This document shows, piece after piece, positions 31,866 to 42,553 of a stretch of 64,000 bases of DNA (its first letter is position 1; each line of letters begins with the position of its first letter). Made by a program: the position numbers and the translations under genes. A model generated the notes under the pieces. That model was given only the letters and a program-made list of their open reading frames with translations, had not been told where the DNA came from and ran no database searches. Source of the DNA: Arion vulgaris (Eukaryota > Mollusca > Gastropoda > Stylommatophora > Arionidae); NCBI GenBank assembly GCA_020796225.1, contig CM036767.1, positions 18,803,927 to 18,867,926 on the forward strand, given 5' to 3'.

Positions 31866-31931
31866 TAAGAAAAAAGATTCACCTTGTAGCAAGATGATTG
31901 AATGACCACCATGTATATTATCACTTTCAGC

Positions 31932-33080
31932 GGGTCTCTGGTGAAGAGGGGTTAGGTGCTTTTGTCTCGTTCCAAAGGTACTCAGTACACTCCCTTGTGG
32001 AGCCATCTCAATATTATTCAAGAGATTCCCTGATCTCCTTGTAGGTGAGATCGAGTTCCTAGTTATATCGGAGACAGACGATAAAATGTAGATCCTGTGT
32101 TCAAGTTGAGCATGTAAAAGAAACATTGGCAGTTCAAAATTGAGAAGTGCAGGCTGGAAAGCGACTTACCTAGCAAACTTCATTAGACAAATTCTTTCAA
32201 ATACAAATTTTGATGCAATATTTTTACCATCCTCTAAATTATATCGGGAGCCCTCATCGGTTCTAGAGATCATGCACTGCCGCTGAGATTTTCCTGTACA
32301 CCGATGGATCGGCTAAGAACGCGATTAGTGATGGCGGAGGAGAAATAGTGCTTATACTCTCAAAGAAAGTGACGAGGTAAGTTCTCAAACAACTGACGGG
32401 CAGAGGCAATAAGAACAGCAGCTGAACTGATCCTAGAGAGAAGCAGCGTCTCACGCAATAAATTCACGCAAAAAAAGAGCAGCCAGAACAGAGTTCAATG
32501 AGCTAAAAGCTGTCCTCTGTGTACTAGTAAACTCACTTAAATGCGCAGTCATTCAGTGGATACCATCACACTGCAATATAAGTGGAAACGAAGAAGCAGA
32601 CAGGCTAGCGAAGGAGGAGGCGACTGTGCTGAGACCCGATTACGAGGAGCCAAAACAACCATCAGTTGGCAGTACAGAGACAAGTGGTTGAAAGACCACC
32701 CACAACAAAGCATCTGAGATGGGTACTATGGTCTATCTGTAGCAAACAAGTTGTTATATTCCACCTCCGTACCGGCCATACCAGACTTCGGACCCTCGTG
32801 TTCAACAAATTTTTAATTGGTACAACTAGCCTGTGAAAAGGTGAACATGACGGCAGAGCACATACTGCAAGACTGCCAGTTGTTAGCAGGCCTGAGAAAT
32901 GAAACCTGGCCCGATTTGGTGAGAAGCTGTACTTGGTCCCTAAAACCAAGGCAGAATTTATGAGAAAATTTGGTTTATCGGTCTAGGCAGGGACACAGAG
33001 AGAGATCTTCCTGTGTAAGAAAGAGATCGGAGCACACATGGTTACTCACCAAAGTGCAATGCTGATGGCCTGATCAATCA
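31932..33080 (+). mobile_element. SINE-C copy split by a LINE fragment
   Basis: The left part, 31,932-32,297, has the tRNA-like head (GGTCTCTGGTGAAGAGGGGT, CGTTCCAAAGGTACTC) and body (GGCAGTTCAAAATTGAGAAG). The right part, 33,002-33,080, is the 3' end: AAGAAAGAGATCGGAGCACA, TGGTTACTCACC, AATCAATCAA. Between them lies a LINE segment flanked by GAGATYTTCCTGT. Confidence 0.75.
32298..33001 (+). mobile_element. LINE RNase H plus CCHC fragment inside SINE-C, 13-bp TSD
   Basis: It starts at YTDGSAKNAISDGGGE (first RNase H aspartate). It continues with QWIPSHCNISGNEEADRLAK at ~32,555 and a decayed CxxC...AEHILQDCQLL at ~32,860, and ends at a stop near 32,987. GAGATTTTCCTGT at 32,285-32,297 and GAGATCTTCCTGT at 33,002-33,014 flank it, one mismatch apart. 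It is a relative of LINE-1A. Confidence 0.8.
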
Positions 33081-33251
33081 ATCAAACACTTTATCACTAT
33101 CATTTACTTGTTATTACTAAATTTTAACATATAATTATCTTCATAATCATTTTTAACTACATCTAGGTTATATTCTTTTCTTAAACATACAACTTTGTTT
33201 TTGTTAATTGGATGTTATTGAATGGTTATTATTTTGGAATTATTTCATTAG

Positions 33252-33348
33252 ATGGAGAAACTGGATGATTCGTGGCATCTTTACTTGGGTGATGATATTT
33301 TCTTTTTCATTCCTAATATACCTGGGACCATTAGCCTTGGTACTTCTG
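33252..33348 (+). CDS. CDS1: CDP-DAG synthase exon 3
   Basis: It completes the Arg codon and reads [20 protein letters not shown] then [12 protein letters not shown], the first membrane segment. Vertebrate enzymes have RWKNWWVRGI and YLGP here. Acceptor ttcattag, donor CTG|gtagga, phase 0. Confidence 0.95.
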
Positions 33349-33396
33349 GTAGGAATTAATTTTTATATTTTTTTTTAAATTATACTACCTGTCGGA

Positions 33397-33772
33397 CATT
33401 AGTAGCAGATGTACACTAGACATTGGTAGCAGACGTGCACTAGACAATTGGCAGCAGACGTACACTAGACAATTGGTAGCAGACGTACACTAGACATTGG
33501 TAGAAGACGTACACTAGACATTGGTAGAGAAGCGTACACTAGACATTGGTAGAAGCGTACACTAGACAATTGGTAGCAGCGTACACTAGACATTGGTAGA
33601 AGACGTACACTAGACATTGGTAGAAGACGTACACTAGACATTGGTAGCAGACGTGCACTAGACAATTGGCAGCAGATATACACTAGACATTGGTAGCAGA
33701 CGTACACTAGACATTGGTAGCAGACGTACACTATACATTGGTAGTAGATGTACATTAGACATTGGTATCAGC
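33397..33772. repeat. Minisatellite, ~24-bp unit, about 15.5 copies
   Basis: The unit is ACATTGGTAGCAGACGTACA followed by CTAG, with variants ACAATTGG and GTAGAAG. It starts 49 bp after exon 3 of the CDP-DAG synthase gene. It creates a repetitive open frame on the minus strand that is not a gene. Confidence 0.93.
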
Positions 33773-33777
33773 CTAAG

Positions 33778-33965
33778 TGATCTGAGCATAAGAGCAATTG
33801 TACATTGTGTCAGTTATGCACCTACAAGTGACCAGCATCCGATTTATGTAAAGCTTTTTATTTCCCAGGCTAGCTTCCGATGGGCACTACCTCAGTCGCC
33901 TCTTACGGCATGCCTATGCGTTGCAGTGTTACTATTCTTTGCTCCCCTTCGAGCCTGGCACACAC
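33778..33965 (-). mobile_element. SINE-B copy, 3'-truncated
   Basis: On plus it reads GATCTGAGCATAAGAGCAAT, CAGTTATGCACCTACAAGT, CATCCGATTT, ACCTCAGTCGCCTCTTACG and AGTGTTACTATTCTTTGCTC, the reverse of SINE-B. Confidence 0.75.
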
Positions 33966-34284
33966 AGACAATTTTATGAGGATACAAGAGTGACAATAAA
34001 TTAAACATTCATATCAATGGTACTACAATCAAACAAAGTATCAATAATTCAAATACCTTTATAGAAGCACATATCTATGCAGAGGGATACAGCTATACCT
34101 CCATAACAAAGATGAGGAATCGTCATACTAGACAAGTAAAGTAGATAGGGGAGTAGAAACAATCAAAAGGGTGACACTAGAACGAGATTAGTTCGACATA
34201 GGTTAGTGAAAACATAGAGACAGCGACCAGGAAGACAACAACAAAAAGATTAGATCTAGACTGCCGTAGATGCAGGTTGGGAAC

Positions 34285-34440
34285 TCAGTATATACAATGA
34301 AGTTAATAAACACAGCTTGTGTACTGTCTGTATATACTATGATTGAATAAATAGATATAGGTTGTGTACACCGTCTGTATATGCTACGATGGAGTAAATA
34401 GATATAGGTTATGGACACAGTGAATATACCAGGATGAAAT
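34285..34440. repeat. Degenerate tandem repeat, ~58-bp unit, ~2.5 copies
   Basis: GTCTGTATATACTATGATTG and AATAAATAGATATAGGTTGT recur as GTCTGTATATGCTACGATGG and AGTAAATAGATATAGGTTAT, and then weakly a third time. Confidence 0.65.
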
Positions 34441-34674
34441 GAATATTATAATAATAATAAACAAGTAAGCTGGACGCATAGTAGTTTGTTGTTGCGCTTT
34501 ATCAAGTTATACGAGTCATGCCATCTACAGCTTACAATAACATCGCCATGAATATATAAACGTCACCAATCCGACCAAACGTAGCTACTACTACAATTTT
34601 GTATATCTACTACTACAATTGGTAAATTTAGTAGTACCACTATTACAATTTTTGTGTCAGAAGTGGGATTACTA

Positions 34675-36771
34675 TAGTCTGTCCATTAATTTGTGAGCAC
34701 GTTTGAAATTGATTTTCTCGAAAACTACCTGTTGGATCTCAGTGATTTTGCATGCAGCCTTAGAATATCCATGCCTAAAATAAAGCTAACCAGTAGTCCA
34801 TAGATGCTCACATTTTGCACATCATGAATTCCTTTGATCTTTTATGACAATTGCAAATACGGGGGCTAAATTTTAGATTTTACAGTAATTCCTAGAATTT
34901 GTCCATGTCAATTCTATTCATAGGTGTATCTCATATTAACTTGATAGGTCAAGTAATTAAGTGTGTTGCCCTTTATGTGCATCGTGAACTTGGATACAAT
35001 ATGCAACAGTTAGTCCTCCCTTCGGTCACCATTAGACCCCAGGGTGTCTTAACTTCACACAAATTGTATGATGGTGACCATTTGGATATGGAAATGTATA
35101 CGTTGATATTTCTCAGTCTGTAATCAAAATATGATTTGTATCATCCGAATCTGCGATTCCATGAGGTTGATAATTGTTACTGGCTGGACAAATTGTAATC
35201 CATCTGGTGCCAGTACTGTCTTCCTCTCGGAGCACATGTTCAACACACTTCTTCCAGAACTGCATGTCTATCATTGAGAAGGACTCACGTGTCAGAACTT
35301 CAACATCACACATTTTAAGCGTCCTGTTCTGTTCGGCAACTTGCCCTTTTACTTTAGCCAGACAAGCTCTATCGGATTGAGCATGAATGGAGTAATCGCA
35401 AACGTGTGGCCGTATTCATATTGATTTTGTCAATATGAAACACCTTTGTCTTATTTGTCATCCTCACCAGGTGCAACAACTCGGGTTTCAAATATGACTC
35501 ATGAAGCTGACATTTTCCTTAGCAATCCAAGTTCTAATTTGATCTTTTGTATTTGATGCAGTTGGTACTTTGTCTTCCTCTGATACTGCGTTGTGATAGG
35601 ATCATTATCCATTACCAAGCATGATGGTCTGTTTAGAATTGGAAGTAGATCTTTCTCCATCTAGTGCCTGAAAATATGTCCATTCATTTCTGTGTGGTAG
35701 TCCTACGTCAGTACTTTTTGATTGGAAAATAAGTCCAGCGTCATGGACAAGACCTTCTTCACTGCTTCCTGCATGTGTTAGTATAATCCGCTGGCCTTTG
35801 CTGCTTGGTATTTTTCTTTTCTGTTCACCGTCTACTGATTGCCATTCTTTAGCATTGGTGTGGTGAGCATTGACCCAGGATTCGTCCAAATATACAATAT
35901 CATAGCCTTGCCTCCGCCGCTCACGGATCTGCCTCAGGTATTTACTTGGGCAGCAATTAAATGTGGCTTTTCACAAATAATATTCCTGCCGCCTATAGTT
36001 TTCTGAAGGTGAAGCCGACGGCTCTTACAATTTTTCATAGAGTACTTTTAGAAATGTCTATGCTGCAATCTGATTGCAGTTTTAATTTCAGTTTCCTGAG
36101 AGTAACAAGTTGATTTGTAGCAAACATTTTCAAGAGCTCCGTCTTATGACATCTATGTCAAAGTCGTCAATTGTTCTTTTCCTTCCTTGCTTGACATTAG
36201 TGCACTTTGTGTCCTGTTTAATCCATCGAGAAAAGGATTCTCTATTCAGACCAAGCGCCAGTTGCGTTCGTTTCTCAGGATTATGAATATCGCAATATAG
36301 ATGACCTCTCTTAGATTCCTACAGAAGTGTTGGTATAGTAAAACTGTAACCTTCTGCATTGTTATAATGTGCACTTCAGACTCATTATGAATGTGATATC
36401 AATGTCAGTTTTGATAAGCCAACAAATATAATTATAACGTCATATGCTTTCCGCTTTCAAAGTCGACTGGGTTAGGTGCAGGATTTCGTGAAACTGTTGT
36501 ATACTCACGATATTTCTATGTTACCATAATGTATTTTTAGAACAACGCGTCTGTGTACCGTAGATCTGTTACTATTGTGTACAATCCGGTGAGGTTGATT
36601 TTAATATAACCTGAAGAAGAAATATTTCAAACTACATCAAATTTTCTTGGAAAAAATATTTCTCTAGCGTCATGGATATTCTAAGGCTGCTTGCAAAAAA
36701 TCACTGAGATCCAACAGGTAGTTTTCGAGAAAATCAATTTCAAAGGTGCTCACGAATTAATGGACAGACTA
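34675..36771 (-). mobile_element. Tc1/mariner-IS630-type DNA transposon, inactive
   Basis: Long inverted terminal repeats of ~100 bp start TAGTCTGTCCATTAATT at 34,675 and end AATTAATGGACAGACTA at 36,771. They share CTCGAAAACTACCTGTTGGA and AGCCTTAGAATATCCATG. TA dinucleotides flank both ends. The minus strand encodes a transposase in pieces: QLALGLNRESFSRWIKQD (helix-turn-helix region), GYDIVYLDESWVNAHHTNAK (first Asp, ~35,885), SSKGQRIILTHAGSSEEGLV, LVMDND (second Asp, ~35,610) and LNPIELVW (Glu, ~35,370). Stops and slips break the frame. It lies in CDS intron 3. Confidence 0.92.
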
Positions 36772-36834
36772 TACTACAATTTTGGTGTTATTGTTTATAT
36801 ATTGCATATTTAAGAAGATGAAAGACTCAACAAA

Positions 36835-37350
36835 GAAATAAAAACTAGAGTCTGGAAGGCAAATGCCATCACCTACCAACTGACACCACTACTCAGGCAC
36901 CTAAACACCTCTATGATAGCTAAACAACAAACGATCAGAATTATCTTCATTCTTACTTTATGCTACCATTGTCAAGCATGGACAATGAATCAGGCATAGA
37001 CAACATCCATATGTGAAATGCTCTGTCTCCTAGAGCTTACCAGCAACGCAACACAAGAAGAGTAACAAAGCATCAGAGAAGGTTGAAGAAAACTTTACTT
37101 TTAATCACATCGAAAAATAAGTGAAATGATTTGGTCATCTAGTAAAATTCAGTCACACCACACTATCTATAAAGCCTTCTACTGCAGAATATCTGAACAA
37201 TAGGTGAGCAGACCAGGAAAAACATGGACAGATGGTGAGCTACAATCATGCCCAAAAGGTGCAGAAATCAATTACTCAAATCATCCAAGAAGCGCAAGAC
37301 AAGTAAAGAAAACCACAACACTGGGCTACAAGCCGCTAGCAGTTATCTTA
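36835..37350 (+). mobile_element. LINE RT C-terminal fragment
   Basis: It reads NKEIKTRVWKANAITYQLTP, KQQTIRIIFILTLCYHCQAW, then WFGHLV, SITQIIQEAQDK and RKPQHWATSR. It is the same type as the LINE end at 20,007 but longer and more decayed. Confidence 0.7.
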
Positions 37351-37562
37351 TCTTAACCACATTTGCTGTGAAGCGTCATGGGGAGAGTTAGTTTTCTATC
37401 TTGTGCCAGGTGTGTTGCGCTTAACGTTGTCAGTCCATGCTTCATGAGGACTCTGAGATGTTATCTATCCATCGTGCTCTTGGCCTGCATCGTGCTCTGC
37501 GCCCTGAGTGTTGATTATTGTGAGCACGTGATGTAGTAAATGCTAGCAGTATTATTGCAAAA

Positions 37563-37774
37563 TTAACTGATTGGCTCCGATTAGCCACTGAGAGCACCGC
37601 TATTTATTTGTTTTAGAACAGTCTTAAAGAAAATTCATTTACCTACAAAATGGTATAATACTCGTAAAAATCTGTTAATAATTCTGAAAACTGCAGCTGA
37701 AACCTGCAATGGGAAAATGGAACCTAAATTTAATTCAGCCACAACCGTTTTCATGTCAGTAGCTAACCAGTTAA
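37563..37774. mobile_element. TTAA-flanked MITE (family T2), copy 1
   Basis: Ends are TTAACTGATTGGCTCC and the inverted GTAGCTAACCAGTTAA. The interior has AAAGAAAATTCATTTACCTA, CAAAATGGTATAATACTC and TGCAATGGGAAAATGGAAC, shared with 44,702-44,927. It lies in CDS intron 3. Confidence 0.8.
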
Positions 37775-37836
37775 ATAAAAGATCAAAGTAATAGAAAAAT
37801 ATTACATGATACAAAAATATTTTGTTATATTTTCAG

Positions 37837-38013
37837 ACACTTGGTCTACAGATTAAATGCTTCCATGAGATAATCACAATTGGATATATTGTGTACCGTT
37901 CATATGACCTTCCTTGGTTCCGAACATTAAGTTGGTACTTCCTATTTGCCTCAAATTTCTTCTTTTTTGGTGAGAGCATGATTGGCTACTTTGGAGTGCT
38001 CTTAGCACGCACG
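37837..38013 (+). CDS. CDS1: CDP-DAG synthase exon 4
   Basis: 59 codons. [40 protein letters not shown] and [19 protein letters not shown] closely follow the family ([20 protein letters not shown] and [12 protein letters not shown] in vertebrates). It carries a membrane segment. Acceptor ttttcag, donor ACG|gtaagt, phase 0. A SINE-D copy sits 109 bp downstream. Confidence 0.97.
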
Positions 38014-38122
38014 GTAAGTAAGACAATTTACTTATTTTTGTATTTATTTTTTCAAATTCATTACAGAGCAACAGGTCAGATGGTCTGGACATCTTACAAG
38101 AATACCCTGGTATCACCTGCCA

Positions 38123-38326
38123 GCCGCGTGCCCAGCGTGTCCTTAGCGCGTTGGACTACTGGTGACTAGTCCTTTGTAAGTGCGGGTTCAACTCCGCGGA
38201 CTGGCATAAAAGCTACAGGTTCCCCAGATTTACTGTGTTCGTGGGACTGAGCCGAAGGGTTACGATGTCCATGACACCGAGCCGAAGAGCTTTCAGCTCA
38301 AGTGCTTCTGGATCGCAAAAAAAAAA
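38123..38326 (+). mobile_element. SINE-D copy with 11-bp TSD
   Basis: Head GTGCCCAGCGTGTCCTTAGC and GCGGGTTCAACTCCGCGG; body GGGTTACGATGTCCATGACA; poly(A). The direct repeat ATCACCTGCCA is at 38,112-38,122 and 38,327-38,337. It lies just after exon 4. Confidence 0.93.
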
Positions 38327-39007
38327 ATCACCTGCCACTGAGAAAATATAATGATTATAAAACAAAAGAAAGACTTCGTAAAAGATGGAACTTCAACATC
38401 AAGACCAATCTTATTGAATTAACATCAGAAATTAACTATTACTCACAGAATTGAAACTTTGAGGGTTCACTCATATCTAAATATCAACACAAACAAAGGA
38501 CATCCCATCCATGAAGAACTCATTAAGGAGAAAGGATGTAGACTCCAGAGAGGCAGATCATAGCTGAGCCAGGTGGAAGATACTCTTGGGAAAATATGTG
38601 AACATTCCGGGATTGAACCAGGAGAGAAATGGATTACTGTACCACTTCAATTTCAGACTGCTTTCACAATAATTATATCCATTAGGAAACACTGAACAAA
38701 ATAATCCATTATTAATTAACGCGGAGGTTGAAGTCCTCTTGAATGGCACCAATGAAACAGATGTAGTTATTTACACCGATGGTTCAGTCATTTGGCAACA
38801 ACGATGTGTGTGGACTTTTTCAGCGAAAGAGAAGAAAGAATAGTAGTTAGTTCTACCGAATACTTTCTTTCTGATTAATGTTACTCTTTTATAGTTCAGC
38901 AGTTAAATAATTTATATATCCTTAATTTATCAACCAAGACATCTGTATCCATACACAGTGCTCCCTGCTAATATGATATGTGCTAAAATATATACCAGTT
39001 TCACTAT

Positions 39008-39610
39008 GGTCTCTGTGGCGTAGAGGTTAGGTGCTCGTCTCTCGTTCCAAAGGTACCAGATTCGATACCTCATGGAGCCATCTGGATATTTTTCCATAGA
39101 TCCCTGGTCTCACTCACTATAGGTGAGATTGAGTTCCTAGTCTTATTGGAGATGGACTACGGGTGACTAGTCCTCTGTAAGTGCAAGTTCAACTCCGCGG
39201 ACTGGCAGAAAAGCTACAGGTTCCCAGATTTACAGTGTTCGTGGCACCGAGCCGAAGGGTTACGATGTCCATGACACAGAGCCGAAGAGCTTTCAGCTCA
39301 AGTGCTTCTGGATCGAAAAGAGAAAAAAAATCAGAGATGGACGATAAAACGTAGGTCATGTGTTCCAGCAGAACCCTTGTAAAAGAACCCTTGGCAGTTC
39401 AAAATCAAGAAGAGCAGGTTGGAAAGCCACTGCCGGGCAAAATTCATTAGAAAAGATTTTAAATGCCTACAAAAATATTTTTAAATTACACGAGACCCTC
39501 ACTGGTGCTACGGAGTTCGTCCACTGCAGCTGAGATCTTCCTGTGTAAGAAAGAGATCGGAGCACACATGGTTATTCACCGAAGTGCAATGATGATGGTC
39601 CAGTCAATCA
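39008..39610 (+). mobile_element. SINE-C copy, with a nested SINE-D
   Basis: Best head of the family: GGTCTCTGTGGCGTAGAGGT (A box) and GGTACCAGATTCGATACC (B box). The body has TCGGAGATGGAC-like sequence, AGTTCAAAATCAAGAAGAGC and AATTCATTAGAAAAG, ending GAGATCGGAGCACACATGG, AGTGCAATGATGATGGTCC and ATCAATCAA. Without the insertion it is about 415 bp. Other copies: 31,932, 45,275, 51,224 (-), 58,895 and 62,769 (-). Confidence 0.9.
39158..39333 (+). mobile_element. SINE-D nested in SINE-C, 9-bp TSD
   Basis: GAGATGGAC flanks it at 39,149-39,157 and 39,334-39,342. The copy lacks the first part of the head and starts near GGGTGACTAGTCC, keeping the B box (AAGTTCAACTCCGC) and the body. SINE-D was therefore active after this SINE-C inserted. 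Confidence 0.92.
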
Positions 39611-39866
39611 ACTAAAAATTGATTGTTCCTGAAAGGCGAAGGACTGCCAAGATGATGCTGGCAGCATGATATTAAAGAAACCTTCAATATGATGTTGAAG
39701 AACATTGTAGAACCTACCATTACTGAAGCACCGTAACAGCTGCATTAAAGTATTATGGTAGGTTATAAATAGTACATTCATATTAACCCTCTGCTACTAA
39801 TGTCTAACATGGAGTCTGATATAGTTGCCCAAATATTAATGCTGATTTATGTGTTTCTATCTCCAG

Positions 39867-39986
39867 GATTTCCTCATTCCGTTTGTAACCTATCACAGGT
39901 TCATCTCTTTCTCCCTGTACACAGCAGGCTTGGTAGGATTTGTCTGCAGTCTAGTTAAAAGGCACTATTTGAAACAGTTTACATTG
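39867..39986 (+). CDS. CDS1: CDP-DAG synthase exon 5
   Basis: 40 codons: [20 protein letters not shown] then [20 protein letters not shown]. The YHRFISF motif and following membrane helix are typical of eukaryotic CDP-DAG synthases. Acceptor ctccag, donor TTG|gtaagg, phase 0. Confidence 0.96.
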
Positions 39987-40058
39987 GTAAGGACATTGTC
40001 TTACTTTGAAAGGAAGGTACTGGTGTAATAAGATATTAGTATTCAGTTTCGCTTGTGT

Positions 40059-40275
40059 GGTGCCAGGGCCGAAGAAGCAAAGAATAGTACCACTGTAACC
40101 TACAAAGCATGTCGTAATAGGCGACTGTTGTAGAACCTAGGAAGCTACCTAGTAATTAAAAGCATCACAGAAATCGATGGGCATTGTGCTCGCGTCCTAA
40201 ATGCTCTTAGGCTCAGATCACATACAAATCACACAGAGTGGTTAACAAATGGTTGATATAGAGCGTTCAAAGGAG
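40059..40275 (+). mobile_element. SINE-B copy
   Basis: GTGGTGCCAGGGCCGAAGAA, CACTGTAACCTACAAAGCAT, GTCGTAATAGGCGACT, AATTAAAAGCATCACAGAAA and GCTCTTAGGCTCAGATCACA, ending with GAGCGTTCAAAGGAGAATAA. Confidence 0.75.
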
Positions 40276-40289
40276 AATAAGAAGTTTTT

Positions 40290-40480
40290 AATTTGGAATA
40301 TCTTTATTGCATCCCAAACATATTCACATGTGCTCTGATCTCATTCACAATATCTCCAACAACGTCCAACGACTAATCATACCAGTTCGATGTTGATTGA
40401 TGAGCCTACTCATATACCTGCTGTTCTGTTCTAGCCACTCTTCAGTCCAAACTCTTGCAATCTAGTAGTTGATGTGGTTT
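40290..40480 (-). mobile_element. LINE C-terminal fragment (EHLWxCPEC family)
   Basis: It is close to 20,650-20,850 (GTTCGATGTTGATTGATGAG, CAAGTGCTTGCAATCTAG-like and ATGTGCTCTGATC in plus orientation) and so encodes the same tail on minus. Confidence 0.6.
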
Positions 40481-40490
40481 GGTTTAAATC

Positions 40491-40722
40491 TTCTTCTTTG
40501 AACCCTCCACATCGATTACTTGTTAACCACTTTTTGTGATTTGTATGTGATCTGAGCCTAAGATTGATTGTATGTTGTGCCAGTTATGCACCTACAAGTA
40601 GGCCAGCACATCCGATTTCTGCGATGCTTTTTATTTACTATGGTAGTTTCCCTAGGCCCCTACCTCAGTCGCCTCTCATGACATGCTGTGTAGTTCGCAG
40701 TGTTACTATTCTTTGCGGCCAC
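40491..40722 (-). mobile_element. SINE-B copy
   Basis: Plus strand CTTCTTCTTTGAACCCTCC, TTTGTATGTGATCTGAGCCT, CAGTTATGCACCTACAAGT, ATCCGATTTCTGCGATGC, CTCAGTCGCCTCTCATGACA and AGTGTTACTATTCTTTGC. It appears to have inserted into the LINE fragment beside it. Confidence 0.8.
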
Positions 40723-40747
40723 ACTCTATGCAGATGTTCAGAATGTC

Positions 40748-40995
40748 TTATTCTTTGCGTTCGTTCTTTACTACCAATTTTAATCACTCTTTGTGATATG
40801 TTTGATCTTTGCCAAGAACGTGTATATGTTGCACATTGGTTTGGTAGGCCCCTAAACCCATAGACTTCGACGCGTTTAGGACATGTGCATCCGATTTTAG
40901 CCAAACCTCCTTAGTCGCCTCTTACGACATGCGTGGCAGGTAACAGTGGTTCTATTCTTTGCACCCCAAATTTGAGCCCCGGTAACCACTCAGGC
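40748..40995 (-). mobile_element. SINE-A copy (short form)
   Basis: Plus strand TTCTTTGCGTTCGTTCTTTA, AATCACTCTTTGTGATATG, TTGCACATTGGTTTGGTAGG, CCTCTTACGACATGCGTGGC, GTAACCACTCAGGCG. Confidence 0.85.
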
Positions 40996-41099
40996 GCTTC
41001 AGGGTGTCATTTCTATCCAATGACTATATTAATATTCATAAGAAACAAGCTACTCACTCCAGGTTCACCCTCTATTCATAAGATGGATAGCTGCTGCAC

Positions 41100-41220
41100 T
41101 GTTCAAGACGATGTACTATGATGTGATGGTTGATCATCTAAAGCAGATGACAGTATATTCAGATTTGCTACAAGGCTCTTCACTTTCACCAATCTTATTC
41201 AACATATCGTCATCAAATAG
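41100..41220 (+). mobile_element. Tiny RT fragment
   Basis: YSDLLQGSSLSPILFNI at about 41,155-41,210 is the RT motif usually written (GL)PQGSxLSPxLFNI. Nothing of the element remains upstream or downstream. Confidence 0.5.
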
Positions 41221-41565
41221 TGTGTCCTGTGCTGAACTTTCCCACCCTCAGAGTCCTTCGAAATTTCTCTCATATGCCAGATGTCCCACCTCTGCATCCG
41301 TCATTCTCAAATCATAAGCCCCACCCTGAATCTATCTTCTCCATGGTTCTCCTTTCCTCCGTGGTCTTTCTCTTCTGGCAGGTTTCCTCCTTTCATAATG
41401 GTCATCTCAACCCTCCGTGCTCATTACTTTGCACATTCATCTATTTACAAATGAATTTTTCTTACTTTCTATATATTTATTCATTTTCCAGCTTTCGATA
41501 GCATATGTTAAAATTAGTACAACATTGGAATTGAAAATTCGTATTATCCATTAGAACACAAATTT

Positions 41566-42064
41566 CGCCTGAGTGATTACAGGGCCCAAATTTTAGGTGT
41601 AAAGAATAGAACCACTGTTACCTGCCATGCATGTCGTAAGAGGCAACTAAGGAGGTCTGACTGAAATCGGATGCATGTGTCCGCTAGGAATGTAACCGAA
41701 CAAATGCTTGCGAAAGGTGCGCCAGGTCGTAGAGCATAACATGGTGCAACAGCCCTCACAATAAGGCATGGATAACGATTCTACGTGCCAATCTGCCTCG
41801 AAGATTTAGCCACGCAGTAAGAATGTCAGACCTACCATCATGAGGGTGGCCAAAACTTACTACGGAAGAGGTCAGAACAACGGGAAGCAGAAATCATAGG
41901 AATTATATCCTACAGAACTGCCTCCAATATGCAGACTTGAAGAAAGAGCTTAATGCACTTAAACTAGTGTCGAAGACAAATTGTATTGCATGGCTGATAA
42001 TCTGTGGCAGACGGCTGCCTTTATTAGAGAATCCAAAATTCTAATCTAGTGAGAATGCAGAAGA
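41566..42064 (+). mobile_element. Long-form SINE-A, second copy, 13-bp TSD
   Basis: It has the same structure as 17,123-17,636: head GCCTGAGTGATTACAGGGCC, core GCATGTCGTAAGAGGCAACT, switch at GTGTCCGCTAGGAATG, then the LINE-like end with GACAAATTGTATTGCATGGC, TGCCTTTATTAGAGAATCC, stop, and GAGAATGCAGAAGAAG. AGAACACAAATTT flanks it at 41,553-41,565 and 42,065-42,077. Confidence 0.92.
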
Positions 42065-42077
42065 AGAACACAAATTT

Positions 42078-42470
42078 GTACAGACCGAGTTACTGATGCG
42101 GTTTTACCAACATAAATCCTCACTTTATAGTACCTACCGTCTTTCATTTTGTGGAAATGGGATTATAGTCTGCAGTGCTCTGTGATCAACCGAAAAGTAG
42201 TTGTTTTTTGGGTTCTTTCCAACAGTAGAATAAGATCTTGTGGGTGATTGCTGCCTGTCAAAACTCTCCATGCACATTTATATTCCCCTTTGATAAATGT
42301 TTTATTTTATTCCGTGAGATATCTAAAATACAAATCTTTGCTAGTTTTCTCAAATTATATTTACTAAATTTTAAAGCAGGAAAAAACCAAGAAATAATAT
42401 TTATACAGGTTTATTAGTTATTTTTATACTACTTGGAAAAGTACAATTTTTAAATAATTTTTTTCTTCAG
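42078..42470. other. CDS intron 5 end, no feature seen
   Basis: AT-rich intron DNA before exon 6. Confidence 0.4.
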
Positions 42471-42553
42471 TTTGGATGGACTCATGTTACACTTCTGCTT
42501 GTGGTTGTGCAGTCACATTTTATTGTCCAGAATGTTTTTGAAGGCCTTATTTG
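42471..42553 (+). CDS. CDS1: CDP-DAG synthase exon 6
   Basis: FGWTHVTLLLVVVQSHFIVQ then NVFEGLI plus TG of a split Trp codon. Vertebrate enzymes have FGWTHVTLLIVVTQSH and NLFEGMIW. Acceptor ttcttcag, donor TTTG|gtaagt, phase 2. Confidence 0.96.

Noticed and set aside
33465..33755. 96-codon minus-strand frame with YQCLVYVC repeats
   Set aside because: It is a translation of the 24-bp minisatellite.
40564..40904. Overlapping frames of 79-99 codons
   Set aside because: They are translations of adjacent SINE-B and SINE-A copies.
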